NCBI RefSeq assembly: GCF_040706535.1
Contig: NZ_JAPDRJ010000004.1
Coordinates: forward strand, 124,001 to 188,000
Origin: Lentisalinibacter orientalis
GTDB lineage: Bacteria > Pseudomonadota > Gammaproteobacteria > Steroidobacterales > Woeseiaceae
Length of the DNA: 64,000 nt
Reading direction: 5' to 3'
Below are positions 11,275-18,898 of this stretch, piece by piece; the stretch's first letter is position 1, and each line of letters begins with the position of its first letter. The notes beneath the pieces were generated by a model, which saw only the letters and a list, made by a program, of their open reading frames with translations, searched no databases and was not told the DNA's origin. Made by a program: the position numbers and the translations under genes.

Positions 11275-12831
11275 TTAACGGCCGCGGCGCGGCGGGGTGC
11301 GCTCCGTGGCATCCACCAGGGCCGCCACGTGGTCAAGGAGAGGCTCCGTCACGTCCGCCGGATCCAGACGCCAGCGCCAGTTGCCGGCCGAGGTGCCCGG
11401 TGTGTTTATCCTCGCCTCGGAGCCGAGGCCGAGGTAGTCCTGCATCGGTGCCATCGCGAGACCGGCCCGCGTGGCGAACGCGGCGCGGATCAGGTCCTCG
11501 TGGATCGTCTCCGGCGTACCGCCCGTGATCTGCAGCGCGGCCTGCCGGGTCCGGTCTATCTCTTCCGGCGAGCGGAGGTCGTGCGGGCTGCCGGCGAACC
11601 AGCCCCGCGTCGTATCGTTGTCGTGGGTGCCGGTGTAGCAGACGCAGTCCGCCGGCACCTCGTCCAGGGCGAAATCCGGGTCCGCGACGGCGAACTGCAG
11701 CACGATCATCCCCGGAAGATTGTGACGCTCGCGCAGCGCCTCGACCTCGGGCGTGATGACGCCGAGGTTCTCCGCCACGATCGGCAGCTCGCCGAGTTCG
11801 CGCCGGATCGCCTCGAAGATCCCGTCGCCGGGGCCGGGAACCCAGGCGCCGTCCCGGGCGGTCTCCGCCCCGGCCGGCACCGACCAGTACGCCTCGAAAC
11901 CGCGGAAGTGGTCGATGCGCACCAGGTCGGCGAGGGCGGCTGCCGCCCGCAGGCGCTCGACCCACCAGCGGTAGCCCGAGGCGGCGTGCTTCTCCCAGTC
12001 GTAGAGGGGATTGCCCCACAGCTGGCCGTCGGCGCTGAAGTAGTCGGGCGGGACGCCGGCGACGAATTCCGGCCGTCCGTCCCGGTCGATCTGCAGGATA
12101 TCCCGGTTCGCCCAGGCATCGGCGCTGTCCAGCGCGATGTAGATCGGCATGTCGCCGAACAGCCGGATGCCCTGCTTGTTGGCGTAGCGTCGGAGCCGCT
12201 GCCACTGGTGGTGGAACAGGAACTGGATCGTCCTGATCGCATCGATCTCGGCGCCGGCGTCCGCCTCGAACCGCGCGAGAGCCGCGGCCTCGCGATGCAC
12301 GTAGCGCGGCTCCCACTCCGGCCACGGCCGCTCGCCGTGCCGCGACTTCAGGATGCGGTAGCGCGCATAGTCGCGCAGCCAGGCGGCGTCGTGCCGCTCG
12401 CAGAATTCATCCCGTGCCGACTTCAGGGCGCTATCCGCGACCCGGTTGAAGCGGCCCGCAGCCGTCTGCAGCAGCGCCGTCTTCAGCGGGATCAGCGCGC
12501 CGTAGTCTGCGCTGCCGTGGTGCAACGCCTCCAGGGCGGCGGCTTCGCCCGGGCGCAGCAGTCCTGCGTCCAGCAGGTTGCCTGTGGCGATCATCATCTC
12601 GTTGCCGGCGAACGTGGACAGCGGCTGATAGGGCGAGTCGCCATAGGCGGTAGGGCCCGTGGGCAGGAACTGCCAGACGCCGAGCTGCATGCGCCGCAAG
12701 TCGTCGACGAAGGCGAGCGCCTCGCGGCCGATCTCGCCGACGCCGAAGCGGCCCGGCAGGGAGGTGATGTGCAGGCAGACGCCGGCCTGGCGGTCCGGCG
12801 GCAGGCTGTCGGTTTCGGTTCGCTCGGTCAT
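11275..12831 (-). CDS. malQ: 4-alpha-glucanotransferase (amylomaltase)
   Basis: A 518-residue GH77 enzyme that moves maltodextrin segments between chains. Catalytic positions are visible in LVRIDHFRGFEAYW (nucleophile), VAENLGVITPEV (acid/base) and YTGTHDNDTTRGW (third carboxylate). The start is ATG at 12831 with GAAAGGA five bases upstream. It is the first gene of the minus-strand glycogen operon and would recycle short glucans left by GlgP and GlgX. A plausible sigma70 promoter lies about 50 nt upstream. Confidence 0.95.
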   Translation of the reverse strand: MTERTETDSLPPDRQAGVCLHITSLPGRFGVGEIGREALAFVDDLRRMQLGVWQFLPTGPTAYGDSPYQPLSTFAGNEMMIATGNLLDAGLLRPGEAAALEALHHGSADYGALIPLKTALLQTAAGRFNRVADSALKSARDEFCERHDAAWLRDYARYRILKSRHGERPWPEWEPRYVHREAAALARFEADAGAEIDAIRTIQFLFHHQWQRLRRYANKQGIRLFGDMPIYIALDSADAWANRDILQIDRDGRPEFVAGVPPDYFSADGQLWGNPLYDWEKHAASGYRWWVERLRAAAALADLVRIDHFRGFEAYWSVPAGAETARDGAWVPGPGDGIFEAIRRELGELPIVAENLGVITPEVEALRERHNLPGMIVLQFAVADPDFALDEVPADCVCYTGTHDNDTTRGWFAGSPHDLRSPEEIDRTRQAALQITGGTPETIHEDLIRAAFATRAGLAMAPMQDYLGLGSEARINTPGTSAGNWRWRLDPADVTEPLLDHVAALVDATERTPPRRGR

Positions 12832-12883
12832 AATCCTTTCGGTATTCAGTGCGCGGGCGCGGGGAGCAGCGCATCCAGGTCGG

Positions 12884-12911
12884 AATCTAGCAGTGTTGAC
12901 CGGTCCTGCAA
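12884..12911 (-). promoter_or_regulatory. Candidate sigma70 promoter of the malQ-glg operon
   Basis: On the minus strand TTGCAG (-35, 12911-12906) is followed after 16 bases by TAGATT (-10, 12889-12884). This would give a leader of about 45 nt before malQ. The match is fair, not perfect, and was found by eye only. Confidence 0.4.
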
Positions 12912-13104
12912 CAGAGTGCGTTCGGCAATTATGAGGGAGGGATCATCTCATCGGATGCCGGCAATTCGAGTACGCCGGCGCTTCCCGGCTGCCGGCGCCC
13001 CCCACGCATATCGCGGCACTGTAACGTAGGTTCGATTAAGATCTTCCGGGGCCGGACCGAAGGGCTGGCAACGCACTCAACCCGACCAAGAAGATTATTC
13101 AAGA

Positions 13105-13929
13105 ATGGAACTCGTCGTTTTCGACCTCGACGGTACGCTGCTCAACAGGGCGTCCGCGATCTCAGACTTCACCCGCGAGACGCTGAAGCTCCTGGCCGAA
13201 CGGGAGATCGCGTACACGGTCGCCACGGGGCGCACGTTGCATGGCGCCCGGGCGGTGCTCGAAGGGCACAGTTTCAGGCTGCCCCAGGCCTACAAGAATG
13301 GTGTGGTGATCTGGCATCCCGACACCCGGCACCTGTCAAGCGTCGCCACGCTGACGCCTGCCGAGCTGGAGCACGTCACGAGCGCCAGTATGGATCAAGG
13401 CCTGACCCCTTTCGTCTTCACGATGAGAGCCGGCACCGAGGGTCCCGTGTATCACCCGCCGACCCTGACGCCGATCGAGCGGGAACTCATCGCGCATGTC
13501 GGCATGGAAGCGCAGCTGGATGTCCGCGGACTGGACGAACTGCCGCCGGACGCAGTCGTGACCCACGTGAACGCTATCGGCGAGGCGGATGCCATCGCCG
13601 CCGTCGTCGCGAGCATCGAGGACGAGCCGTCGCTGGTGGCTTACTCCGGCGTCGCGCTGGAAGGCGATCAGTGGCGCTGGCTGGATATTCATCACAGCAA
13701 TGCCAGCAAGGGTGGCGCCATCCGGACGCTGAAAGACCTCCTCGGCCTGGAACGGGTCATCTGCTTCGGTGACAGCGACAACGACCTCAGCATGTTCGAG
13801 GCGGCGGACGAGTGTTACGCCCCGGCAAATGCGAACGAAAGGATCAGGTCTGCTGCCACGTCCGTGATCGGCCACCATGATGAAGAGGGCATCGCGCGTT
13901 TTCTGCGGGAGCGCTTCACGCTCGGCTAA
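13105..13929 (+). CDS. HAD-superfamily (Cof type, IIB) phosphatase
   Basis: A 274-residue HAD hydrolase. Motif I is FDLDGT with nucleophile Asp7 and acid/base Asp9; motif II is VATGRT; the lysine of motif III is in NASKGGAIRTL; motif IV is CFGDSDNDLSMFE. The order and the large C2 cap between motifs II and III mark the Cof/IIB type, which dephosphorylates sugar phosphates, phosphorylated cofactors or similar small molecules. The substrate cannot be told. It stands divergent from malQ across 273 nt, so a sugar-phosphate role is tempting but only inference. It is the last gene before the tRNA-Pro islet. Confidence 0.85.
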   Translation: MELVVFDLDGTLLNRASAISDFTRETLKLLAEREIAYTVATGRTLHGARAVLEGHSFRLPQAYKNGVVIWHPDTRHLSSVATLTPAELEHVTSASMDQGLTPFVFTMRAGTEGPVYHPPTLTPIERELIAHVGMEAQLDVRGLDELPPDAVVTHVNAIGEADAIAAVVASIEDEPSLVAYSGVALEGDQWRWLDIHHSNASKGGAIRTLKDLLGLERVICFGDSDNDLSMFEAADECYAPANANERIRSAATSVIGHHDEEGIARFLRERFTLG

Positions 13930-13954
13930 GGATCGCTGGGAACCCCAACCTTGG

Positions 13955-13979
13955 CCGAGCAGCCATTATGGCTGGTCGG
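13955..13979 (+). terminator. Hairpin after the HAD gene (possible terminator) overlapping the islet edge
   Basis: CCGAGCAGCCA, a TTA loop and TGGCTGGTCGG form an 11-bp stem with one mismatch, 25 nt after the HAD stop. No T-run follows, so intrinsic termination is uncertain. The right arm includes the first bases of the tRNA-Pro-derived repeat. Confidence 0.35.
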
Positions 13980-13995
13980 GGTGGGAGGATTGGAA
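13973..13995. repeat. Distal attachment-site repeat (degenerate tRNA-Pro 3' end)
   Basis: These 23 bases match the tRNA-Pro 3' end at 18965-18987 at 21 positions: 11 identical bases (TGGTCGGGGTG, including the CCA complement), then GAGGATT and GAA with single mismatches between. Same orientation as the tRNA copy. Confidence 0.65.
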
Positions 13996-14016
13996 AACTG
14001 ACTCGCCACCGGTGAT

Positions 14017-14035
14017 ATATGTACTGGGTACATAT
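14017..14035. repeat. Perfect inverted repeat ATATGTAC-TGG-GTACATAT
   Basis: An 8-bp perfect dyad with a 3-base centre just inside the left end of the islet, about 150 nt before the first gene. It may be an operator or a recombinase core or arm site; nothing in the sequence decides this. Confidence 0.5.
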
Positions 14036-14090
14036 GTTGTCGATAGCATAATGGGCTGAACGGTTCGTCTGTGGATTTGAGTCTGACCTA

Positions 14091-14178
14091 GTGGCCATCA
14101 CCGGCGCAGATGACTCGCAGCAGGATCCTGCAAGTGTCAGTCACGATAAAATTTCTGCAGCCAACGACCAGTCGAAGT
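14091..14178 (+). pseudogene. 88-bp duplicated fragment of the gene at 17223
   Basis: This stretch aligns without gaps to 17277-17364 with 12 mismatches by my count (about 86% identity). It would encode residues about 19-48 of the 17223 protein, the part just after its signal segment, but has no start and is cut off at the next gene. It is a remnant of a third copy of that gene family, or a recombination scar, directly upstream of the 14189 gene. Confidence 0.7.
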
Positions 14179-14188
14179 GTTGACATCC

Positions 14189-15163
14189 ATGGGAAGGGAT
14201 TACAAAAAGGTGCTTCCTGTATGCCTTCTTATGGCATATGCGGGCTTTAAGTTCTTCGGGGGTGAGAGCTATACGGCGCCTGAGAATTCTCGGGCGAACA
14301 TGCGTGAGGAAACCCCTGCTGTTCGCGCAGCGGCCGTTCCCGACGGGCCCTCCGAGCTCGCCAAACCAGGCCCGGCAGCAGTCGAATCGCCAACTTCCCC
14401 ACCAGGTGACACCAGCAACGTCGGCGACGAAAGCGAGATTAGCTTTGCGATACGGATTTCAAGACGTGACGGCAGTTATTATCCATTCGTCGCGGAACAC
14501 TATCCTGCCGCAACTGAGGGGGATCCCGATAGTCAGTTTTTAGTTTGGCGACTGATGGAAATGTGCAGACCGCACGACGGGTTATTGTCAAGCAGCTCCT
14601 TCGAAGAAGTCTTGTCTCGCCTGACGGACCCTTCTCCGGCAACTATCGAGAGATTGCGAAAAACCTGGGAACGCTGCAGCGAGCTCCACGCCCACGCATC
14701 AGATTTTTCAGGGTGGGGACGATTCCTTATGGATGCCGCAGAAGGCGGCCACCCATACGCTCAACTGGAGGTTGCACTAAGTCGTCTTGCCAAAGGTGAC
14801 ACGCGCGAGACTGTAGCGCCGCTACTGGCTTCGGCACTCGGCTCTGCCACTGCAGACGTCGTCTTCGATATGTCGGCCGCTGCCGTTGAGCCCGACGATC
14901 CCACATCGGCGATTAATGGAGCGGCTTGGATACTCGCAGGATGCCGTTTGGGTGCAGACTGCGGTCCCAATGGTTATCGGATGCAGCAATTCTGCCAGTT
15001 TTCTACAGAATGTGGCGTCGGCGAATCGGTCGAGGACTTCGTTTTACGTCAGTTCGGGCAAGATACATACGATCAGGCCACACGGCGTGCGGAAGAGATA
15101 CTCACCCACCTGGGAAACGATCAGATCGCTCGGCTTGTCTCTGATTGGGTCGAAGCCGGCTGA
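14189..15163 (+). CDS. Unknown membrane-anchored or secreted protein
   Basis: A 324-residue protein I do not recognise. Residues about 4-22 (DYKKVLPVCLLMAYAGFKFF) form a hydrophobic signal or anchor segment after two lysines. A Pro/Ala/Ser-rich linker follows to about residue 90. The rest is helical and acidic with phrases such as EGDPDSQFLVWRLMEMC and AAEGGHPYAQLEVAL, which recall Sel1/TPR-like helical pairs, and several cysteines (CRLGADCGPNGYRMQQFCQF). It most likely faces the periplasm. The start is ATG 14189; GTG 14177 is in frame but lies in the duplicated 88-bp segment. Base use is AT-richer than the chromosomal flanks. Confidence 0.6.
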   Translation: MGRDYKKVLPVCLLMAYAGFKFFGGESYTAPENSRANMREETPAVRAAAVPDGPSELAKPGPAAVESPTSPPGDTSNVGDESEISFAIRISRRDGSYYPFVAEHYPAATEGDPDSQFLVWRLMEMCRPHDGLLSSSSFEEVLSRLTDPSPATIERLRKTWERCSELHAHASDFSGWGRFLMDAAEGGHPYAQLEVALSRLAKGDTRETVAPLLASALGSATADVVFDMSAAAVEPDDPTSAINGAAWILAGCRLGADCGPNGYRMQQFCQFSTECGVGESVEDFVLRQFGQDTYDQATRRAEEILTHLGNDQIARLVSDWVEAG

Positions 15164-15348
15164 CTATTCCGCTGACTCGTCGACTTGCCTGCCTTCCAGT
15201 GACTGTACAGCAGAAGTGAAAAATTTCCTCTGATGACGAACGACTGGGTCCCTTTCTTGGCCAGGTTGTTATCGGTCCGGACCCCCGTCCTCAAGAATCA
15301 CGGTCAGCTCCACCCACTGCTTGAGGGCGTGGCTCCTCGCGTTGCCGA
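15164..15348. other. Islet spacer without a clear gene
   Basis: Between the 14189 gene and the small ORF at 15349 I see no convincing gene. A 54-codon frame runs from ATG 15233 to 15397 (begins MTNDWVPFLARLLSV) but has no ribosome site and overlaps the next small ORF, so I do not call it. Confidence 0.4.
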
Positions 15349-15465
15349 ATGCCGAGCGTGGAGGCACAACAGACCAGTCTTCTGCGACTTGTGGTGACGT
15401 CGCTGGCCGTACTGATTGCCGGCACCATTGCGGTCTCGGCCCGGAGTTTCAAGAAATACTCGTGA
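15349..15465 (+). CDS. Possible 38-residue single-span membrane peptide
   Basis: A short frame encodes MPSVEAQQTS followed by a 20-residue hydrophobic helix (LLRLVVTSLAVLIAGTIAVS) and a basic end, RSFKKYS. The composition suits a small inner-membrane peptide, but there is no clear ribosome site and no homologue I can name. It lies about 105 nt before the membrane protein at 15571. It could also be the end of a frameshifted larger gene that began at 15233. Confidence 0.3.
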   Translation: MPSVEAQQTSLLRLVVTSLAVLIAGTIAVSARSFKKYS

Positions 15466-15570
15466 GCCGCATCGTCCGGGCATATGGTTATGGCGCAACT
15501 CGAGAGCTATCCGAAAGGGTTCTGTTGATGTGTGACGCCTTCACGGCTCGCCCGCTCTTGCTTTTGGCTG

Positions 15571-16194
15571 ATGGCAGGCGTCGCTAAGAACAACGACACC
15601 ACCATCATCGGCGCTGTCCTGTCCGGTATAAGAGCATGGACGGGCTGGCTAGGAGCCTTTGCGGGCGGGATGAGCGCGATCAGTGCCGTTGTCCGGCTAA
15701 TCGACGTCGGACTCAAGCCCATTTTGCAGGATCTCGTGGGCTTCTACCGCGGTCTGATACAGCCACTCGTGGATTTGGTCCATTTGGCGTTGCCATGGGA
15801 GATTCCGCTCCTGGCGATTGATCTGGCGATCGTCTATTCAGTGTTACTTGGAATTTCAGTCCGTACGTATTACGACAGTCGACGGCAGTGTTGGAAATTC
15901 TCATCTCATCCTACTGATCATATTCGATACTTCTTAACGGATCTCGCAGACATCATCAGTTTGCGACCCGCATGGACGCTAAAGCCAGTCAGAAACTGGT
16001 ACTCATACAGAAACCGCGCACGGAAAAGGCCTCGCGTGGCCAATCCAGAGGATGAGGATGCACAAGCTCTCGCCGAATTTCTTTTTTACATAGACCAGGA
16101 CATTGTTGCTGCGAGCGACTATCGTCAGCAGTTGATTCAGTTTCTTATCGTGCCTGGCGCTCTGATCGTATTCTTCGTATTGAACGCCTATTGA
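15571..16194 (+). CDS. Unknown multi-span membrane protein
   Basis: A 207-residue protein with several hydrophobic stretches: about residues 9-45 (IIGAVLSGI to AFAGGMSAISAVV), 70-95 (LALPWEIPLLAIDLAIVYSVLLGISV) and the C-terminus (FLIVPGALIVFFVLNAY). Between them is a basic cytosolic-looking part (RNRARKRPR) and an acidic helix. No enzyme motif is visible. ATG 15571 was preferred to GTG 15532 because the protein then begins MAGVAKNNDTTIIGAV; no strong ribosome site marks either. It lies in the islet, upstream of the convergent toxin-antitoxin pair. Confidence 0.55.
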   Translation: MAGVAKNNDTTIIGAVLSGIRAWTGWLGAFAGGMSAISAVVRLIDVGLKPILQDLVGFYRGLIQPLVDLVHLALPWEIPLLAIDLAIVYSVLLGISVRTYYDSRRQCWKFSSHPTDHIRYFLTDLADIISLRPAWTLKPVRNWYSYRNRARKRPRVANPEDEDAQALAEFLFYIDQDIVAASDYRQQLIQFLIVPGALIVFFVLNAY

Positions 16195-16242
16195 CGCTTG
16201 GCCCTATTGACGCTTGGCGATGCACATTTTGAGCCGGCGAGT

Positions 16243-16551
16243 CTATTTCTTCACGCGTGCTCGGGCGATTTTGTAGACGGCACTACGATCGCGTCTCGAA
16301 ACGGCGATAACCGTTATGACCATGGCATCGTCCCGATACTCATAGACCAGGCGGTAGCCGTTAGCGCGCTGCTTGATCTTGTAGAAGTTCGGCCCGAGAC
16401 CCGAAATCCTGTTCCTGGGCGAGGGCGTCTCTTCTCTGGAGACCAGCTTTTCCAGCTTCTTCTTGAACTGTGCCCGGATCGGGCGATCCAGCTTGTGCCA
16501 TTCAGCCAGCGCCCGCTTATCAAAGAGGAGTTTCAGCGGCGTCTCCCGCAT
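16243..16551 (-). CDS. RelE/ParE-superfamily toxin
   Basis: A 102-residue RelE-like protein, which in known systems cleaves mRNA at the ribosome or, in the ParE branch, inhibits gyrase. The pattern LLFDKRALAEWHKLDRPIRA, then FKKKLEKL, GLGPNFYKIKQRANGYRLVY and AMVITVIAVSRRDRSAVY matches the fold, with the basic C-terminal strand and RDRSAVY tail typical of RelE/StbE. It lies 7 nt downstream of its antitoxin gene in the usual antitoxin-first order. It probably stabilises the islet. Confidence 0.85.
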   Translation of the reverse strand: MRETPLKLLFDKRALAEWHKLDRPIRAQFKKKLEKLVSREETPSPRNRISGLGPNFYKIKQRANGYRLVYEYRDDAMVITVIAVSRRDRSAVYKIARARVKK

Positions 16552-16558
16552 CGGCGGG

Positions 16559-16807
16559 TCAGAGGTCGTCCAGAGTTACCTCAACGAGATCGGGCTTGGC
16601 GAGTCGCTTGCGAACGATCTCGGCGATCTCGTGATCGTCGAGAATTTCGTTGATCTGCTCGAAGAGCTTCGGCGGAACGGCATAGAAGACCGGCTTGCTG
16701 TGCGACAGCACCGCAAGCGGCTCGCCGCCTGCATCGTCGACCGACTTTTTCGGGCTGGCCTTGAATGCAGACATGCTGATGGCGCGCTTTGCGAGAACAG
16801 TTTCCAT
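16559..16807 (-). CDS. Phd/YefM (StbD)-type antitoxin
   Basis: An 82-residue protein starting METVLAKRAISMSAFKASPK, with the short N-terminal DNA-binding fold of the Phd/YefM family, a middle HSKPVFYAVPP strand and an acidic C-terminal toxin-binding helix (LFEQINEILDDHEIAEIV, VEVTLDDL). The start at 16807 has a strong AGGAGGAAGG ribosome site; longer in-frame starts do not. It should neutralise the RelE-like toxin encoded 7 nt on and repress their shared promoter. A weak -35 (TTGAAA, minus strand, 16858-16853) lies upstream, but its -10 is poor. Confidence 0.85.
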   Translation of the reverse strand: METVLAKRAISMSAFKASPKKSVDDAGGEPLAVLSHSKPVFYAVPPKLFEQINEILDDHEIAEIVRKRLAKPDLVEVTLDDL

Positions 16808-16913
16808 TTGCCCTTCCTCCTGTGCGCGCACATTACGATATTTCCGACCAATTTTCAACCATAAACAGGTCTTAAAAGTGGTCATATTCTGACCCGAAAA
16901 GAATAAGTGTCTG

Positions 16914-16951
16914 TGTCTATCGGGCTTTTCTTGTCCTTTCCTGTCTATCGG
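16914..16951. repeat. Short direct repeat TGTCTATCGG at the pseudogene junction
   Basis: TGTCTATCGG occurs at 16914-16923 and again at 16942-16951, exactly where the XRE-antitoxin reading frame begins to make sense. It looks like a deletion or slippage junction. Confidence 0.5.
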
Positions 16952-17132
16952 TCAGGACACCGTGTCCCGGCTCGAGAACCGCTGCAACATCATGGTCTCG
17001 ACGCTGGATCGCTATATCAAGGCGATCGGCGGCGAAGTGTCGATCGTTGCCGAGTTTCCGGACCGTCCACCCGTCAAGCTGAAATGCGAGGAGATATCCA
17101 GAGCCCTGGAGGACGAGGAGCGAGCGAAGTGA
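16941..17132 (+). pseudogene. 3' remnant of an XRE-family (HigA-like) antitoxin gene
   Basis: The frame ending at TGA 17130-17132 encodes FLSIGQDTVSRLENRCN, then STLDRYIKAIGGEVSIVAEF and PDRPPVKL. This is the recognition-helix half and C-terminal region of XRE-type antitoxins that partner HigB/RelE-like toxins. The N-terminal helices and start codon are missing; upstream is unrelated sequence joined at a 10-bp direct repeat. No partner toxin lies beside it. I read it as a broken second toxin-antitoxin module in the islet. Confidence 0.65.
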
Positions 17133-17222
17133 GCCGGGACGCTCTTGGCCAAAATCTCCTGGTAAGACTCCAGGTTCTTCAGGCAGGCTGCAGGAACGGC
17201 TCCTGACCCTGGCACAGATAGA

Positions 17223-17855
17223 TTGAGAATCTTCGGCAGCTTGCTATTTCTGGCCATTATTTCGGCGCTGGTCCTGGTGGCCATCACCGTCGGGGATGAC
17301 ACGCAGCAGGATCCTGCAAGTGTCAGTCACGACAGAATACCTGCAGCCGCCGACGAGCCGAAGTCCAGGACGGTAAACGCAGCGGGACCTGCCCTTCGCG
17401 GGCGGGAACCGGCGCGCAGACCGGATCAGTCGCCGATTCGTCCAGCGGATCCGTCAGATATCCCTGAGCGCAAGCTGAATGCACTGCTGGAGCGTAAGCC
17501 TTACCGTGAATACCAGATTGTCGAGATCGATAGCGATCTGCTTCGAGAGGCAATCCGACTCGAGCCTGCTGAGAGCTTTGTGTCACTCGATCTATTCGGA
17601 GAGACCGTTACTCTCATTACCGAATCTGGAACGGAACATGCGGAAGGGCCGAGGAACGGCTACGCGGTCTGGCGCGGCCAGGTCAAGCACGCAGACTGGA
17701 GCTACGCTTCTCTCCGGATCAACCCTAACGGTCAAGTGAGTGGTGAGATCCAGGCGCCAACAATTGGGTTCATCACTATAGAAAGCCCGGGCGAGGGAAG
17801 ATTTCACCTGATTTGGTCGATGGACGATACGAAAATCGACCAAAAAATGGAGTAG
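17223..17855 (+). CDS. Secreted or anchored protein resembling a protease propeptide domain
   Basis: A 210-residue protein with a TTG start, a signal or anchor segment (SLLFLAIISALVLVAITV) and a Pro/Arg/Asp-rich linker. From about residue 85 comes a beta-rich domain: YQIVEIDSDLLREAI, SFVSLDLFGETVTLI, NGYAVWRGQV, SYASLRINPNGQVSGEI, ending FHLIWSMD. This sequence of strands resembles the N-terminal prodomain of secreted zinc metalloproteases, but there is no HExxH and no protease part. The next gene has the same plan. Function is unknown; an inhibitor or chaperone role for a protease is only a guess. No good ribosome site is seen before the TTG. Confidence 0.55.
   Translation: MRIFGSLLFLAIISALVLVAITVGDDTQQDPASVSHDRIPAAADEPKSRTVNAAGPALRGREPARRPDQSPIRPADPSDIPERKLNALLERKPYREYQIVEIDSDLLREAIRLEPAESFVSLDLFGETVTLITESGTEHAEGPRNGYAVWRGQVKHADWSYASLRINPNGQVSGEIQAPTIGFITIESPGEGRFHLIWSMDDTKIDQKME
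17277..17364 (+). repeat. Parent copy of the 88-bp repeat
   Basis: The 5' coding part of the 17223 gene that is copied at 14091-14178 with 12 mismatches and no gaps. Confidence 0.7.
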
Positions 17856-17899
17856 TAATCGAGCGGTTCATTTCTGCAGGACCAAAGGCCGCACTTGAC

Positions 17900-18565
17900 A
17901 TGACCAATAGGCGATCAGCTTACCTGGTAATCGCGGCTGCAACGTGTGCCGCCGCTTTCGGCTATCTCTACTTGTTCTCTTATCAAGTTGAGAGAGAGAA
18001 CGAGAAGATAGTCCTGCGTGAGGTACAAACACGAGGAGCGATTGCCGAGATCCCAGCAACTCCCTCTGGATTCAAGCAACAGGCGACAGACAGCAGGGGC
18101 AAAGCTCATTCGGCCTCTGACGAGATCGTGGTCAGTCCGGCTTCAAGCTACGAGATTGCGCGCTTGAAGCCTTGGATCGAAGAGGTGTTCGCACGAGAGG
18201 TTCCTTCAAAGAACATTATCGTCATAAATATCGATGAAGTGGCTCTTCGGCAGATGATTGGCCGATCCGCTGGTTCAGGTCGCTCCATCGTGCAACTGGA
18301 TCTCGCACAGCTCGGCATGCACTCATTCGAAATATCCGGTGTATTTCGCGATGAGAATGGGGTGATCTTCGGTTGGGAAGGACGCAATACCGCAGACTCG
18401 AGTCTCGATTTGCGTTTGCTGCCGTCCGGTATTCGCCCGGGGCTGACCGGCTACATCAGGATTCAGTCAAACGACAACTCACGGCAAAGGTTGCACGTCG
18501 CCCCTACGCCGGAGAATTCTCACTTGCTATACGAGCTTGACATGGATAGTGCACAAGCAGAGTAG
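17900..18565 (+). CDS. Membrane-anchored paralogue of the 17223 protein
   Basis: A 221-residue protein with an N-terminal anchor (AYLVIAAATCAAAFGYLYLF) and a variable linker. It ends in the same beta-rich domain order as its neighbour: IIVINIDEVALRQMI, SIVQLDLAQLGMHSFEI, GVIFGWEGR, SSLDLRLLPSGIRPGLTGYI and a final LLYELDMD. The two proteins differ widely in sequence but not in plan, so they are old tandem duplicates. No catalytic residues are visible. The ATG at 17900 lies 44 nt after the previous stop; an upstream in-frame codon at 17813 overlaps the previous gene and would hide the signal segment. Confidence 0.55.
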   Translation: MTNRRSAYLVIAAATCAAAFGYLYLFSYQVERENEKIVLREVQTRGAIAEIPATPSGFKQQATDSRGKAHSASDEIVVSPASSYEIARLKPWIEEVFAREVPSKNIIVINIDEVALRQMIGRSAGSGRSIVQLDLAQLGMHSFEISGVFRDENGVIFGWEGRNTADSSLDLRLLPSGIRPGLTGYIRIQSNDNSRQRLHVAPTPENSHLLYELDMDSAQAE

Positions 18566-18589
18566 GTAAGAGCAATAAGAAGCGTAAGC

Positions 18590-18667
18590 ATGGCTACCGG
18601 TGTGAGTTGTCGTTTGAAGATTGTTCTGTTCCTGTTGATCGTTGCTTCATCGCCCGCAAATCCGTGA
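18590..18667 (+). pseudogene. Truncated gene start: signal peptide only
   Basis: A 25-codon frame (MATGVSCRLKIVLFLLIVAS then SPANP and stop) is a near-complete signal peptide 24 nt after the 17900 gene. It has no mature domain and runs into the transposase remnant. It is probably the 5' end of a third exported protein cut by an insertion or deletion. Confidence 0.4.
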
Positions 18668-18756
18668 GGCGTCAACTGCAGCGTGACGGTCTTGCTGATC
18701 TTGGTGAGATTGATCCCGGAATCCCGATGGAGAGACTGGCGGCCACGCTTGGACCA

Positions 18757-18879
18757 CTAGAGGCTATAGACGGGCTTCGGTCTGTGCAGACCCTCGGCCT
18801 GGATCTCGCGCAGCAGCACCGTTGCCGGGATCCAGTCCGGCGAGGCGGCGGCAATGCGCTCCAATGGGAGCTGGTTTAG
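18757..18879 (-). pseudogene. Probable IS21-family IstA transposase fragment
   Basis: On the minus strand the frame reads LERIAAASPDWIPATVLLRE then IQAEG, close to the IstA block in which the DNA-binding N-terminal part leads into the catalytic domain (usually W-I/L-P-A-T-V-L-x-R-E-I). About 40 codons remain before a stop; no IstB and no terminal repeats are seen. It marks past IS activity beside the tRNA. Confidence 0.5.
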
Positions 18880-18898
18880 GCGGAGCCGTGGTAAGAAC

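Noticed and set aside
15233..15397. 54-codon frame in the islet
   Set aside because: No ribosome site, no recognisable composition, and overlaps a better small membrane ORF in another frame.
18607..18879. 90-codon plus-strand frame near the tRNA
   Set aside because: It runs antisense to the IstA-like fragment and over the truncated signal-peptide gene; composition is not protein-like.
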